Assembly (NCBI RefSeq): GCF_000400715.1
Contig: NZ_KE007351.1
Location: forward strand, 1 to 64,000
From: Acinetobacter genomosp. 15BJ
Lineage (GTDB): Bacteria; Pseudomonadota; Gammaproteobacteria; Pseudomonadales; Moraxellaceae
Direction of reading: 5' to 3'
Length of the DNA stretch: 64,000 bases
Shown: piece by piece, positions 47,630 through 56,765 of the stretch
Layout: each line of letters starts with the position of its first letter
Numbering within the stretch: the stretch's first letter is position 1
Notes under the pieces: generated by a model
Databases searched by the model: none
Told to the model about the DNA's origin: nothing
Seen by the model: the letters and a program-made list of their open reading frames with translations, nothing else
Position numbers and translations under genes: made by a program

Positions 47630-49522
47630 ATGGCCTATATTACTTTAAGGGATGTCCATCTCGCATTTGGCGGACCTGCCTTACTCGATGGCGCGAACTT
47701 CAACCTAGAACGTGGCGAGCGAGTCTGTTTAATTGGTCGTAATGGAGAAGGTAAGTCTACTTTATTAAAACTGATTGAGGGAAGCTTGTTACCAGATAAC
47801 GGTGAAGTTTCAATTCAAAACGGTTTAACTGTTTCAATGTTAGCCCAAGACGTCCCAATGGATTCAGGCAAAGTTGCCGACATCGTTGCCGATGGTGCGG
47901 GCGAAGCATCTATTGTGTTGAAAGAATACCATGAAGCCAGTGATGCCTGCGTATTAGGTGATATGGAAGCTTGCGACCGCATGGGCATGCTACAGCACAA
48001 ACTGGATCAGTTGGATGGCTGGGCATTAGAAAACAAGGTCAACTCAATTCTGAGTAAAATGGGGCTTGATCCTAATGCTGATCTAGCGGATTTATCGGGT
48101 GGTCGTAAACGTCGTGTACTCTTGGCGCGTGCCCTACTGACTCAACCTGATGTATTGTTACTCGACGAACCAACCAACCATTTAGACGTCGAAAGTATCG
48201 AATGGTTAGAAAAGTTTTTATTGGATCAAAATAATCTAACCTTACTGTTTATTTCGCACGACCGTTCATTCGTTGACAGCATTGCGACCCGTATTGTTGA
48301 GCTTGATCGTGGCATTTTGCGTAGCTACGAAGGTAACTATTCTCGCTATCTCGATCTCAAAGCACAACAAATGGAAGCAGAAGAAAAACAAAATGCTTTA
48401 TTTGATAAAAAGTTAGCTGAAGAAGAGGCTTGGATTCGTCAAGGCATTAAAGCACGTCGTACCCGTAACGAAGGTCGCGTCCGTGCGTTGCAAGACTTAC
48501 GCGAACAATCTAAAGCACGTCGTTCACAACAAGGCAAAGTCAGTATGGCAACGCAAGAAGCCAATCGCTCTGGTAAGCTGGTATTTGAAATTGAAAATCT
48601 CAGCGTCAGCTATGGCCAACAACCACTGATCAAAGATTTCTCTGCTATCGTGCTACGCGGTGATCGTATTGGTTTGGTCGGTGACAACGGTGTGGGTAAA
48701 ACCACTTTGATTAAAGCGATTTTAGGTGAGATTGAGCACGGTGGTTCTGTGAAAACCGGTACTCAACTCGAAGTTGCTTATTTTGACCAATTGCGTAATG
48801 CCTTAGATCTTGAAAAAACCGTCATGGCCAACGTTTCAGAAGGTTCTGATTTTGTTGATGTGAATGGTAACCGCCGTCATATCTATAGTTATTTACAAGA
48901 CTTTTTATTCTCGCCAGAACGTGCACGCACGCCAGTTAAAGCACTTTCAGGGGGCGAAAGAAACCGTATCTTATTGGCAAAATTATTGCTCAAACCATCG
49001 AATTTAATCGTCATGGATGAGCCAACCAATGACTTGGATATGGTGACACTTGAGCTACTTGAGGAAATGCTGTCTGACTATAAAGGTACTTTGCTGTTGA
49101 TCTCGCATGACCGTGCCTTTATGGACAATGTCGTGACTTCGACATGGGTATTCGATGGTAAAGGTAACATTGATGAATACATCGGTGGCTATCAAGACTA
49201 TTTGGAACAACGCCCAGATCAAAAGGTGGTTGATCAGAAAAGTGATGTGAAAAAAGCACAAGCCAAAGCAGAAGCGGCTGCAGCACCTAAAAAGGTAAAA
49301 CTCAGTTATAAAGACCAGCGAGAGCTTGAACAACTACCCGCTGAGATTGAAAAACTGGAAAACGAACAAGTAGAATTATCAGAAAAATTAGCTGATGGTT
49401 CTTGGTTTGTTTCAGACGCCAATGCCGCAACAGCAGCCAGCCAACGTCTAGCTGAAATTGAAGAAGTATTGCTAGAAAAATTGGAACGCTGGGACATTTT
49501 AGAAAATATGTCGAAAGGCTAG
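47630..49522 (+). CDS. uup: ABC-F ATPase Uup
   Basis: 630 aa, two ABC domains with no membrane segments. Walker A motifs are GRNGEGKST (about 37-45) and GDNGVGKTT (about 350-358). Signatures are LSGGRKRR and LSGGERNR; Walker B are VLLLDEPTNHLD and LIVMDEPTNDLD. The inter-domain linker is charged helix, and a C-terminal coiled coil (about 540-630) is diagnostic of Uup. Uup acts at ribosomes and suppresses transposon excision. AGGA lies six bases before the ATG. Confidence 0.93.
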   Translation: MAYITLRDVHLAFGGPALLDGANFNLERGERVCLIGRNGEGKSTLLKLIEGSLLPDNGEVSIQNGLTVSMLAQDVPMDSGKVADIVADGAGEASIVLKEYHEASDACVLGDMEACDRMGMLQHKLDQLDGWALENKVNSILSKMGLDPNADLADLSGGRKRRVLLARALLTQPDVLLLDEPTNHLDVESIEWLEKFLLDQNNLTLLFISHDRSFVDSIATRIVELDRGILRSYEGNYSRYLDLKAQQMEAEEKQNALFDKKLAEEEAWIRQGIKARRTRNEGRVRALQDLREQSKARRSQQGKVSMATQEANRSGKLVFEIENLSVSYGQQPLIKDFSAIVLRGDRIGLVGDNGVGKTTLIKAILGEIEHGGSVKTGTQLEVAYFDQLRNALDLEKTVMANVSEGSDFVDVNGNRRHIYSYLQDFLFSPERARTPVKALSGGERNRILLAKLLLKPSNLIVMDEPTNDLDMVTLELLEEMLSDYKGTLLLISHDRAFMDNVVTSTWVFDGKGNIDEYIGGYQDYLEQRPDQKVVDQKSDVKKAQAKAEAAAAPKKVKLSYKDQRELEQLPAEIEKLENEQVELSEKLADGSWFVSDANAATAASQRLAEIEEVLLEKLERWDILENMSKG

Positions 49523-49542
49523 AAGCTTGGCATGTATTGATT

Positions 49543-49572
49543 AAAGGCTCCTGATGGAGCCTTTTTCTTTTT
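49543..49572 (+). terminator. Intrinsic terminator of uup
   Basis: Stem AAAGGCTCC/GGAGCCTTT with loop TGAT and a T-rich tail. Confidence 0.88.
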
Positions 49573-49618
49573 TAAAATCATCTGAAGCCACGTCAAAATC
49601 TAATCAGATGAACTGTAC

Positions 49619-50980
49619 TTATGGTAGCTCTTTTGAAGCCGTATAAGCCTTTATTTCATCAACTTCAGATGCCTCGACCAAAGATAGATTTTTAGTTTCT
49701 GGAGCCCATAAAATCGAAATAATAGTTCCAAAAACCAAAATACACACCAGTAATAACATCGTGGCAGTCATTCCGATCTGTAACAGACTGATTGGAAGAA
49801 TAAAAGTACTTGCTGCAGAACCAAATCGGCTCACTGCTGTGGCGATCCCAATGCCACTAGAACGAACCTCAGTCGGAAAACTTTCTGCAGGGAAAACACC
49901 AACTAAATTACTGACTGCAGATAAAATCATCGTAAATGCGGCAAACAAGAGTACCAATGCCCAGTTCAATGTTTCAGGCAATATGGTAATCAACAGTAAG
50001 CTGACCGAGAGCAATACGAAGGAATAGATTAAGAAACCGCGACGGGAAAATTTATAAGTACAGTAAATACCAATTACTGCGCCGAGTAGCAGCATCAAAT
50101 TTAAGATGGTTTCTGTAGTGAAATCATTGGATAACTTCATCAATTCTAGAATCATCGGCAAAAAGGTATAAATTGCAAAATACGGCATCACAATACAGGT
50201 AAAAAAGATGCAATTGAACAAGGTCCGTTTCAGGTATTTTTGACTAAACAATAATTTAATACTGGAAAAATTATTTTGCTGCGCCACTTGATCTGTTTCA
50301 CTCTCAATCGTGACATGTGCTCCAAAATATTTTTGAACAATCGCCCGAGCCTCATCTTTACGTCCATGTTGCATCAACCACCGTGGGGATTCAGGTGTTC
50401 CAATTCGTGCAATTAAAATAATTGCCGCAGGGATTGCTGTTGAGGCGAGTAAATAACGCCATGTATCAGGCCCAAGATCTAAATCAATCACGAACTTGGC
50501 AATGAATGTTGCCAGTACATAACCGAATGTCCACACCACACTAAATGAGCCTAAAATTGCACCTCGACTTTGTTTAGGCAAAAATTCCGCCAACAATGCA
50601 TGCCCAACGGTATAGTCCCCACCCAGTCCAATCCCCATGAGCACGCGACAAAGAAACAGTTCTAAAGGTGTAGAAGCATAGAACTGGGCAATCGAACCGA
50701 TCAGGACCAAAATGAAGCTAATACAAAAGATCTTCTGCCGACCTAATTTATCTGAAATAAATCCAAAAAATAAACTTCCTACAAAGAGGCCAATCAGAAC
50801 AGCACTTCCGATTGCCCCCTGCCAAAAGGAATCTAGCTGCATCAGGGGGGTAATTAAAGTGAAAACCATCCCAATCAAACCAATGATATAGCCATCCGTT
50901 AAATGTGCACCGAAAGTCAGAGCCGTTATTTTCAAATGAAATTTGTTCAATGGCACATTATCAATATTTACGGTATTCAT
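49619..50980 (-). CDS. MFS metabolite:proton symporter
   Basis: 453 aa with twelve predicted helices. MFS signatures include GFISDKLGRQK after helix 2, RVLMGIGLGGDYTVGHALLAEFLPKQSRG in helices 4-5, and GTPESPRWLMQHGRKDEA after helix 6. This pattern resembles sugar-porter or aromatic-acid symporter groups. The ATG at 50980 has GGGAG five bases upstream. It is the last gene of the Fae-AKR-dehydrogenase row, 124 bp after the dehydrogenase, so it likely imports the substrate of that pathway. Confidence 0.88.
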   Translation of the reverse strand: MNTVNIDNVPLNKFHLKITALTFGAHLTDGYIIGLIGMVFTLITPLMQLDSFWQGAIGSAVLIGLFVGSLFFGFISDKLGRQKIFCISFILVLIGSIAQFYASTPLELFLCRVLMGIGLGGDYTVGHALLAEFLPKQSRGAILGSFSVVWTFGYVLATFIAKFVIDLDLGPDTWRYLLASTAIPAAIILIARIGTPESPRWLMQHGRKDEARAIVQKYFGAHVTIESETDQVAQQNNFSSIKLLFSQKYLKRTLFNCIFFTCIVMPYFAIYTFLPMILELMKLSNDFTTETILNLMLLLGAVIGIYCTYKFSRRGFLIYSFVLLSVSLLLITILPETLNWALVLLFAAFTMILSAVSNLVGVFPAESFPTEVRSSGIGIATAVSRFGSAASTFILPISLLQIGMTATMLLLVCILVFGTIISILWAPETKNLSLVEASEVDEIKAYTASKELP

Positions 50981-51104
50981 ATACGCTCCCATTCCATGGA
51001 GTAAAATTGAATAATTCTTCTATCCAAAAATTTAAAAAGTGATGCTGACTCCAGCAAGGCTAGATCCCAATTCAATTCGATTGAGTTCTAGCATGCTTAG
51101 CTGA

Positions 51105-52544
51105 TCAAGCAAGACCACCCAACAAGATGTACTTGATGTTTTGATATTCTTCTAAACCATACTTTGAGCCTTCCCGACCAAAGCCAGACTCTTTTACACC
51201 GCCAAACGGTGCTACCGCAGTCGAAATAATGCCCTCATTGATTCCCACCATTCCCACTTGCAATTGATCTGCAACCCACCACGTTCTCTTTAGATCTTTG
51301 GTATAGAAATATGCAGACAACCCATATTGGGTGTTATTTGCCAGGGCAATCGCTTCCTGATCCGAAGCAAAGGAAAAACATGCTGCGACAGGTCCAAAGG
51401 TTTCCTCATGCGCAACTAGCATTTTGTCATTGGCATGCTGAATAATCGTCGGTTCATAAAAGAGCCCACCTAACGCATGTGCTTGTCCACCCGTCACAAT
51501 TGAACCGCCCTTCGCTAAGGCATCATCAATGTGGCGTTGCACTTTTGCTATCGCGGCCTGATTAATTAATGGCCCTTGGGTGACACCGTCTACAAGGCCA
51601 TGACCAACTTTGAGTTTCTGAACCTCTGCCGTAAGCAGTTCAATGAATGACTCATAGACCGTTTCATGAATATAAAAACGGTTGACACAAACACAGGTCT
51701 GCCCGGTATTTCTATATTTTGATGCCATTGCACCCTGAACCGCCGCCTCTAAATCAGCATCTTCGAACACGATAAAAGGGGCATTTCCACCCAGTTCAAA
51801 TGAGGTTTTCTTTAAAGTATCCGCAGCTTGACGCATTAATAATTTGCCCGTCGCAGTAGACCCCGTAAAACTGATTTTTTTCACTTTCTCTGAGTACTGT
51901 AAAGTTGCGCCAATCTCCTGCGCATTCCCAGAAACAACATTAAATACCCCTGCAGGCACACCCGCTTGCTCTGCCAGAACTGCAAGTGCAAAAGCTGACA
52001 GCGGTGTTTCTTCCGAAGGTTTTAAAATCATGGTGCACCCCGCAGCCAAGGCTGGGGCAACTTTACGTGTCACCATTGCTAATGGAAAATTCCAAGGGGT
52101 AATCGCCGCAACGACACCAACAGGCTCCTTGGTGACCATGATTTTTGTTTGCGCTTTAAATGTAGGGATAATATCGCCGTAGTTACGTTTCGCTTCCTCA
52201 GCAAACCACTCAAAGAAACTGGCAGCATAGACCACCTCGCCTAAAGCCTCAGCTAAAGGCTTACCTTGTTCCTCCACAAGAATCTCTGCCAATTGCTGCC
52301 GATACTCCAACATCAATTCACCCCAGCGTTTCAAGACTTGTGTTCGCTCAGCGGCAAGTGTTTTTTTCCATGTTTCTAAAGCATGATCAGCTGCCACAAT
52401 TGCATGTTCTGTTTCTTCAGCACCGCATTTTAGAACCTGACTCACTTCTTGCGCATTTGCTGGATTAAAAACAGGATAAGTATTGGCTTGACTTGCCAAC
52501 CATTGACCATTGATAAAGCTGGTATTTTTCTTTAAATCTAACAT
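51105..52544 (-). CDS. NAD(P)-dependent succinate-semialdehyde-type dehydrogenase
   Basis: 479 aa class I aldehyde dehydrogenase of the GabD group. The catalytic Cys284 is in TGQTCVCVNR, the general-base Glu lies in SFELGGNAPF, and the cofactor block ITPWNFPLAMVTRKVAPALAAGCTMILKPSEETP is present. The C-terminal GVKESGFGREGSKYGLEEY is diagnostic of GabD-like enzymes. The real substrate may be another short semialdehyde. It begins four bases after the aldo/keto reductase stop (TGTAATAAGATG), so they are coupled. Single or double Cys (C284, C286) fits GabD. Confidence 0.9.
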   Translation of the reverse strand: MLDLKKNTSFINGQWLASQANTYPVFNPANAQEVSQVLKCGAEETEHAIVAADHALETWKKTLAAERTQVLKRWGELMLEYRQQLAEILVEEQGKPLAEALGEVVYAASFFEWFAEEAKRNYGDIIPTFKAQTKIMVTKEPVGVVAAITPWNFPLAMVTRKVAPALAAGCTMILKPSEETPLSAFALAVLAEQAGVPAGVFNVVSGNAQEIGATLQYSEKVKKISFTGSTATGKLLMRQAADTLKKTSFELGGNAPFIVFEDADLEAAVQGAMASKYRNTGQTCVCVNRFYIHETVYESFIELLTAEVQKLKVGHGLVDGVTQGPLINQAAIAKVQRHIDDALAKGGSIVTGGQAHALGGLFYEPTIIQHANDKMLVAHEETFGPVAACFSFASDQEAIALANNTQYGLSAYFYTKDLKRTWWVADQLQVGMVGINEGIISTAVAPFGGVKESGFGREGSKYGLEEYQNIKYILLGGLA

Positions 52545-52548
52545 CTTA

Positions 52549-53577
52549 TTACACCCCTACATCTACAAAACAGCCTTTAGCCTCACGAGCAATGCGCGAA
52601 ATACGCTTCTCACTGGTGTAATCATTAATCAGATCGCAAGGGGTATAATTACGATCAATTTCATATAATTCATCTTCGTTGAATTGGGTCTCTAAGGCTT
52701 GTATTGCGGTTTTAAATTGATCTACGTTATCAGCGCCTACCAACATACTGTGAATGCCAGGGCGTTGCAGTACCCAAGCCTGTGCAACCTGTGCCATTGT
52801 TAAATTTTTGTTTTGAGCCACTTTACTCACCGATTTTACAATTTCAAAGCTCACAGCGTCGTTATACATCTGCTGGGTAAAGAAATCGGTGGTATTCCGT
52901 GTTGAACTCATTTCACCACTTAAAATGCCACGGGCTAAGGGACTGAATACTGAAACGCCAATCCCTTGATCAATACAGAAAGGAATCATTTCCCGTTCTT
53001 CTTCCCGATAAGCACAGTTCAGTTGCAATTGCATATTGATCGGTTTGACAAAACCATTGCACTCACATGAGATTAAGATTTTTGCCAACTGCCCAACGGT
53101 CATGGTAGACACACCAAAATAACGTGCTTTTCCAGACTTGATAATTTCATTCATGGCAGCAAGGGTTTCATCTACTGGGCTATCGACATCAAAAAAGTGC
53201 AGCATATAAATGTCGACATAATCGGTACCAATGCGTTTTAAAGATTGATCGATACTACTGAGGATATTCTTTCTAGAATGTCCTGTTTGATTGATGCCTC
53301 CACCTGTTCCATAGCCAACTTTTGTGGTGATGACCACCTCATCACGATTGACCAGTTTATGAATAATTCCACCAACAACTTCTTCACCTTTTCCTGCTGA
53401 ATAAAAATCAGCAAGATCAATAAAATTGACCCCTGAATCCAGTGCATATTTAATAATTGGAGCACTTTGCTCAGCATTAAAAATCCAGGGTTTCCAAGAA
53501 GATGAACCCATATTCATGGTGCCTAAACATAGGCGCGAAACTTTTAAACCTGAATTTCCTAAATTGATATATTCCAT
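52549..53577 (-). CDS. Aldo/keto reductase
   Basis: 342 aa TIM-barrel NADPH-dependent reductase. The catalytic tetrad is visible: Asp54 and Tyr59 in FIDLADFYS, Lys86 in VITTKVGYG and His127 in DIYMLHFFD. The start at 53577 has AAGG nine bases upstream. It lies 11 bp after the Fae homologue and 4 bp before the semialdehyde dehydrogenase, so the three should be translated from one message. Such AKRs reduce aldehydes or act on sugar-type carbonyls; the substrate is unknown. Confidence 0.9.
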   Translation of the reverse strand: MEYINLGNSGLKVSRLCLGTMNMGSSSWKPWIFNAEQSAPIIKYALDSGVNFIDLADFYSAGKGEEVVGGIIHKLVNRDEVVITTKVGYGTGGGINQTGHSRKNILSSIDQSLKRIGTDYVDIYMLHFFDVDSPVDETLAAMNEIIKSGKARYFGVSTMTVGQLAKILISCECNGFVKPINMQLQLNCAYREEEREMIPFCIDQGIGVSVFSPLARGILSGEMSSTRNTTDFFTQQMYNDAVSFEIVKSVSKVAQNKNLTMAQVAQAWVLQRPGIHSMLVGADNVDQFKTAIQALETQFNEDELYEIDRNYTPCDLINDYTSEKRISRIAREAKGCFVDVGV

Positions 53578-53588
53578 GGTCTTCAACC

Positions 53589-54104
53589 TTAATGTTTAGG
53601 GGTATAAAATGGGTTTTTGATTTGTTTGAGTGCGACTAAATCATGCTTTAGCGGTAAATAATTCAATGCTGCATGAATTGCCCGAACACAAGCGTTGTAA
53701 TTATTGTGATACACCTCATCCAAATCATTACAACTCGGATTAACCCAATTCGCGGTGACAATGGCCCACTCATTTTCAGCCTCAGGAGGAAATATCCCAG
53801 ACGAGAGTGCTTCATTGATGGCCTTAGCAATACCCGCTTGTGATGCCCCCCAAGTCGCATTTGCATGCAAATCCCCTTGAATTTCCGCTTTATTGACATA
53901 CAAAGTCATTGGTTTCACGGGGATATTGGGTTGAGCAATCACCATGAATGGACAATGACCTTGAGATGGTGAAGACAGACTATTTGCAAAAGCCTGTCCG
54001 ACAGGACCACCACGTGGACCAATTAAAATATTGATATGTGATGCATTGACCCCCTCACCTTCAAATCCCTCGCCGATATAAACTGCAGCAGTTAAATTAT
54101 CCAT
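53589..54104 (-). CDS. Formaldehyde-activating enzyme (Fae) homologue
   Basis: 171 aa, the usual Fae length. Family features: the N-terminal YIGEGFEGEGVNASHINILIG, GPRGGPVGQAFANSLSSPSQGH at about 29-50, IPVKPMTLYVNKAEI, and ATWGASQAGIAKAINEALSSG. His23 corresponds to the catalytic His of Fae; the residue two further on, usually Asp, is Asn25. Fae condenses formaldehyde with tetrahydromethanopterin in methylotrophs, but no such pathway gene is present here. AAGGAAA precedes the ATG. It heads the minus-strand row and faces a porin-like gene. Confidence 0.85.
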   Translation of the reverse strand: MDNLTAAVYIGEGFEGEGVNASHINILIGPRGGPVGQAFANSLSSPSQGHCPFMVIAQPNIPVKPMTLYVNKAEIQGDLHANATWGASQAGIAKAINEALSSGIFPPEAENEWAIVTANWVNPSCNDLDEVYHNNYNACVRAIHAALNYLPLKHDLVALKQIKNPFYTPKH

Positions 54105-54169
54105 GTACTTTCCTTGATCGAATAAACTGCTATTACCATCCCTCGTTTTAAATAAAAATAAAATGCAAA

Positions 54170-54229
54170 TTAATTCACAACACTATTAAAAAATCTAATA
54201 TTAAAAAAACTCACACTGCTGTGAATTAA
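54170..54229. promoter_or_regulatory. Paired inverted repeats in the Fae/porin divergent promoter
   Basis: TTAATTCACA (54170-54179) and TGTGAATTAA (54220-54229) are perfect inverted 10-mers, 50 bp apart centre to centre, about five helical turns. The right one lies in a second palindrome TCACA-CTGC-TGTGA (54211-54224). Fits cooperative binding of a dimeric regulator such as the LysR protein at 55695. Confidence 0.5.
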
Positions 54230-54332
54230 ATTCATAGCAATTGTTAAATTTTCATTACAAATAAAACCTCAAACATGTTTTATTAACCAAAAACAAGTAA
54301 ATTAAAATTAAATTTATTTTCAAGGATGAAAA

Positions 54333-55469
54333 ATGTTAAAAATAAAATCAGCACCAATTAAAACTCTACTTTTCATAGGTAGTTTAGTAATAAGTCAAAC
54401 CATTTATTCTGGAATAAAAACTGGCGAACCAACTTCAAGTTTAGGTCAATTAAATGTGGGTGGTGCAATCCGAGGTAAATATGTCTATGACCATGACGCC
54501 AACCCGAGTAGTAGTAAATTTTCTTTTAGTGATGCGATCTTAGCGCTCAACTATGAGTCTGCAACGCTTATTGGCGGGCTAGATTACCGTCTATATGAAT
54601 ATTATGGTCATATCGGTGATGCAAGCTGGTTAACAGATGCTTGGCTTGGCTATAAAATCAATCCAAACAATAAAATCATTGCAGGTTTAAACCCAGTCCC
54701 ATTTGGATTAGATCGTTACTGGGGAAATACCTTTTTTCTTGGCATTGCCAATGTGATGGGTCTTGAAGATGTACACAATATTGGGATTAACTATCAATTC
54801 AAAACTGATAAAAATCAATTATCTTTAGCTTTCTATCCAATTGATGGCGGCAATTTTAGAGGGCATTCAAAAGATGCACGGCACTTCAGTATTAATATGG
54901 TCAATGCCGATGATTATGTTGAGAATGGAACCAATACCCAAGAAAAAAATATGATCATTGCCCGTTATGCATACTCTTCAAACTATGCTGACCTCAACTA
55001 TCAACTTGGTACATCGGTCTGGTACTCAGACATCGAAAACAAAAATTATTCCAGCACAGGATCACGTCAAGTATGGTCTATTTTTGCTGATTTTAATTAT
55101 CAAAGTTGGAATAGCAAATTATTATTTGGTCATCAAGACATTGATAATAAAGACCGCTTGAGTCCTGATCATATTAGCTTGGGCGGATTTGACTATTCTT
55201 ATAATTCAGCAACGCAAGGAGACTTTTTTTCAACTGAGTTTAGCTACTTAATTCCATATCATTTTGAATATGCACAATCCATTCGCCCTTATCTCAATAT
55301 CAGTGGTTATATCAATAAAAAGCATAGCAATACTGATAGTTACAGAGTTATTCCAGGTATTGCATTTAAAATTAAAGACCTTACCATTCAAGCAGAGCAT
55401 TTAATCGGAAAGTATGATCCCTACCTTGGTGATCAAAATGGTTTAGCACAAGGATCAAATAATAACTAG
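54333..55469 (+). CDS. Outer-membrane porin-like protein
   Basis: 378 aa. A signal peptide ends near residue 26 (SQTIYS|GIK). The mature part is a beta-barrel pattern of alternating residues with repeated aromatic belts (GGLDYRLYEYYG, NIGINYQF, YADLNYQLGTSVWYSD). Loops are polar and Asn/Asp-rich. It does not end with the usual terminal Phe. It likely admits the substrate of the pathway. AAGGATG precedes the ATG. It is divergent from the Fae homologue and followed by a LysR regulator. Confidence 0.7.
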   Translation: MLKIKSAPIKTLLFIGSLVISQTIYSGIKTGEPTSSLGQLNVGGAIRGKYVYDHDANPSSSKFSFSDAILALNYESATLIGGLDYRLYEYYGHIGDASWLTDAWLGYKINPNNKIIAGLNPVPFGLDRYWGNTFFLGIANVMGLEDVHNIGINYQFKTDKNQLSLAFYPIDGGNFRGHSKDARHFSINMVNADDYVENGTNTQEKNMIIARYAYSSNYADLNYQLGTSVWYSDIENKNYSSTGSRQVWSIFADFNYQSWNSKLLFGHQDIDNKDRLSPDHISLGGFDYSYNSATQGDFFSTEFSYLIPYHFEYAQSIRPYLNISGYINKKHSNTDSYRVIPGIAFKIKDLTIQAEHLIGKYDPYLGDQNGLAQGSNNN

Positions 55470-55611
55470 AATCAAAAAACATATATTTCACTTGCTTATT
55501 ATTTTTAACCAACCAATAGAATATTCCTTATTTAAATTATAAAAATTATTTTTATAGTTAAAGCACATCATCCAAAATATACGCTATGCTAGACTTAGTA
55601 CAATGGATTGT

Positions 55612-55658
55612 GATGAAGATTAACCGTTAAATCAGGAAACATGGCTTTAATCTTCATC
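55612..55658 (+). promoter_or_regulatory. 12-bp perfect inverted repeat in the LysR gene leader
   Basis: GATGAAGATTAA (55612-55623) and TTAATCTTCATC (55647-55658) pair perfectly across 23 bases, 36 bp before the start codon. No T-run follows, so it is not a classic terminator of the porin gene. It may be an operator or a leader hairpin. Confidence 0.45.
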
Positions 55659-55694
55659 TTATAAATATCAAGGATATGATAAAAGGAAGTATGG

Positions 55695-56579
55695 ATGCGA
55701 CAATTACCTCCCATGAACGCTTTACGCATCTTTGAAGAGGTGGTTAAGCATTTAAATTTCTCTCATGCAGCACAATCTCTCTGTCTGACGCATGGGGCTG
55801 TCAGCAGACAAATCAAATTACTAGAAGAATATTTAGGCGTTCAGCTTTTTCTGAGATCACCCAAAGGAATCGAACTCACCTCTCATGGTCTCGAGTTCGC
55901 AAATGATATGCAGATTGTGTTTGATCAAATTGAAGCATCCACACTCAAATTTAGAGCAAAAAACATCCGCACAAAACTCAATATTGAGGCCCCACCAACA
56001 TGGTGTAATCGAATTCTCTCCCCAAATTTAAAAAACTTTTTGCTTACCAACAAAGACTATTCATTTACAGTGAACTATACTCAAGATGCTGAAAACACTG
56101 AGGTTGCTGTAGATACGGATATTCGTATTCGATTTGGCCTCTCACCGGCCCACCATTGTCAAAGCAGCTTATTATTAAAAGAAGACTATGTAATGGTCGC
56201 CAGCCCACAACTATTTAAAGATGAACTTGCTCCCAATCTTCAAGACTATCCTCTTATCCATGTGTTATATAACCGTAAAAGACTAGATACATGGCAAATC
56301 TGGTTAAAACAAAACCATTATATAGATTTAAGCGATTCACATTGTGCAATCGAATTTTCAACAACAGAACAAGTGATTCAAGCTGCTGTTGCTGGTTATG
56401 GTATCGCGATTATCGATAAACCTATGATTCGGAATGAACTCAATATAGGTACACTAAAAACGATGATAGATACTGATATCCAAAGCAAGTATGGTTATTG
56501 GATCGATATTCCCTTTAACAAAGCGACTCTTCCAAAAGTTCAAACCTTCAAATTTTGGTTGGAAACCTTATTAACCTAA
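55695..56579 (+). CDS. LysR-family regulator (GcvA-like)
   Basis: 294 aa. The N-terminal winged helix is MRQLPPMNALRIFEEVVKHLNFSHAAQSLCLTHGAVSRQIKLLEEYLGVQLFLRS, of the GcvA/AmpR group. A periplasmic-binding-like effector domain follows (about 90-294). AAGGA lies seven bases before the ATG. By position it is the likely regulator of the porin and the divergent Fae-AKR-dehydrogenase-MFS row. Confidence 0.9.
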   Translation: MRQLPPMNALRIFEEVVKHLNFSHAAQSLCLTHGAVSRQIKLLEEYLGVQLFLRSPKGIELTSHGLEFANDMQIVFDQIEASTLKFRAKNIRTKLNIEAPPTWCNRILSPNLKNFLLTNKDYSFTVNYTQDAENTEVAVDTDIRIRFGLSPAHHCQSSLLLKEDYVMVASPQLFKDELAPNLQDYPLIHVLYNRKRLDTWQIWLKQNHYIDLSDSHCAIEFSTTEQVIQAAVAGYGIAIIDKPMIRNELNIGTLKTMIDTDIQSKYGYWIDIPFNKATLPKVQTFKFWLETLLT

Positions 56580-56765
56580 TCTCTTTGCTGGGCATGTTAG
56601 CAAGGCCTATTTCAGTATCTTGTTTCAATCTATGAACGTATAGATGTTCTTTTTGTGTCGCAAGAGACACTAAAACAGCTTTAGTTTTATTTTACATTTA
56701 AAGTTGCCAAACTCACTTCATGTTACACTGCTCTGAAATTCAACGTTATTCTCTTTACTAAGTTT

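Noticed and set aside
53589..56579. Calling the Fae island a methylotrophy or methanopterin pathway
   Set aside because: No other gene of that pathway is present in the window, and the neighbours are general carbonyl oxidoreductases and transporters.
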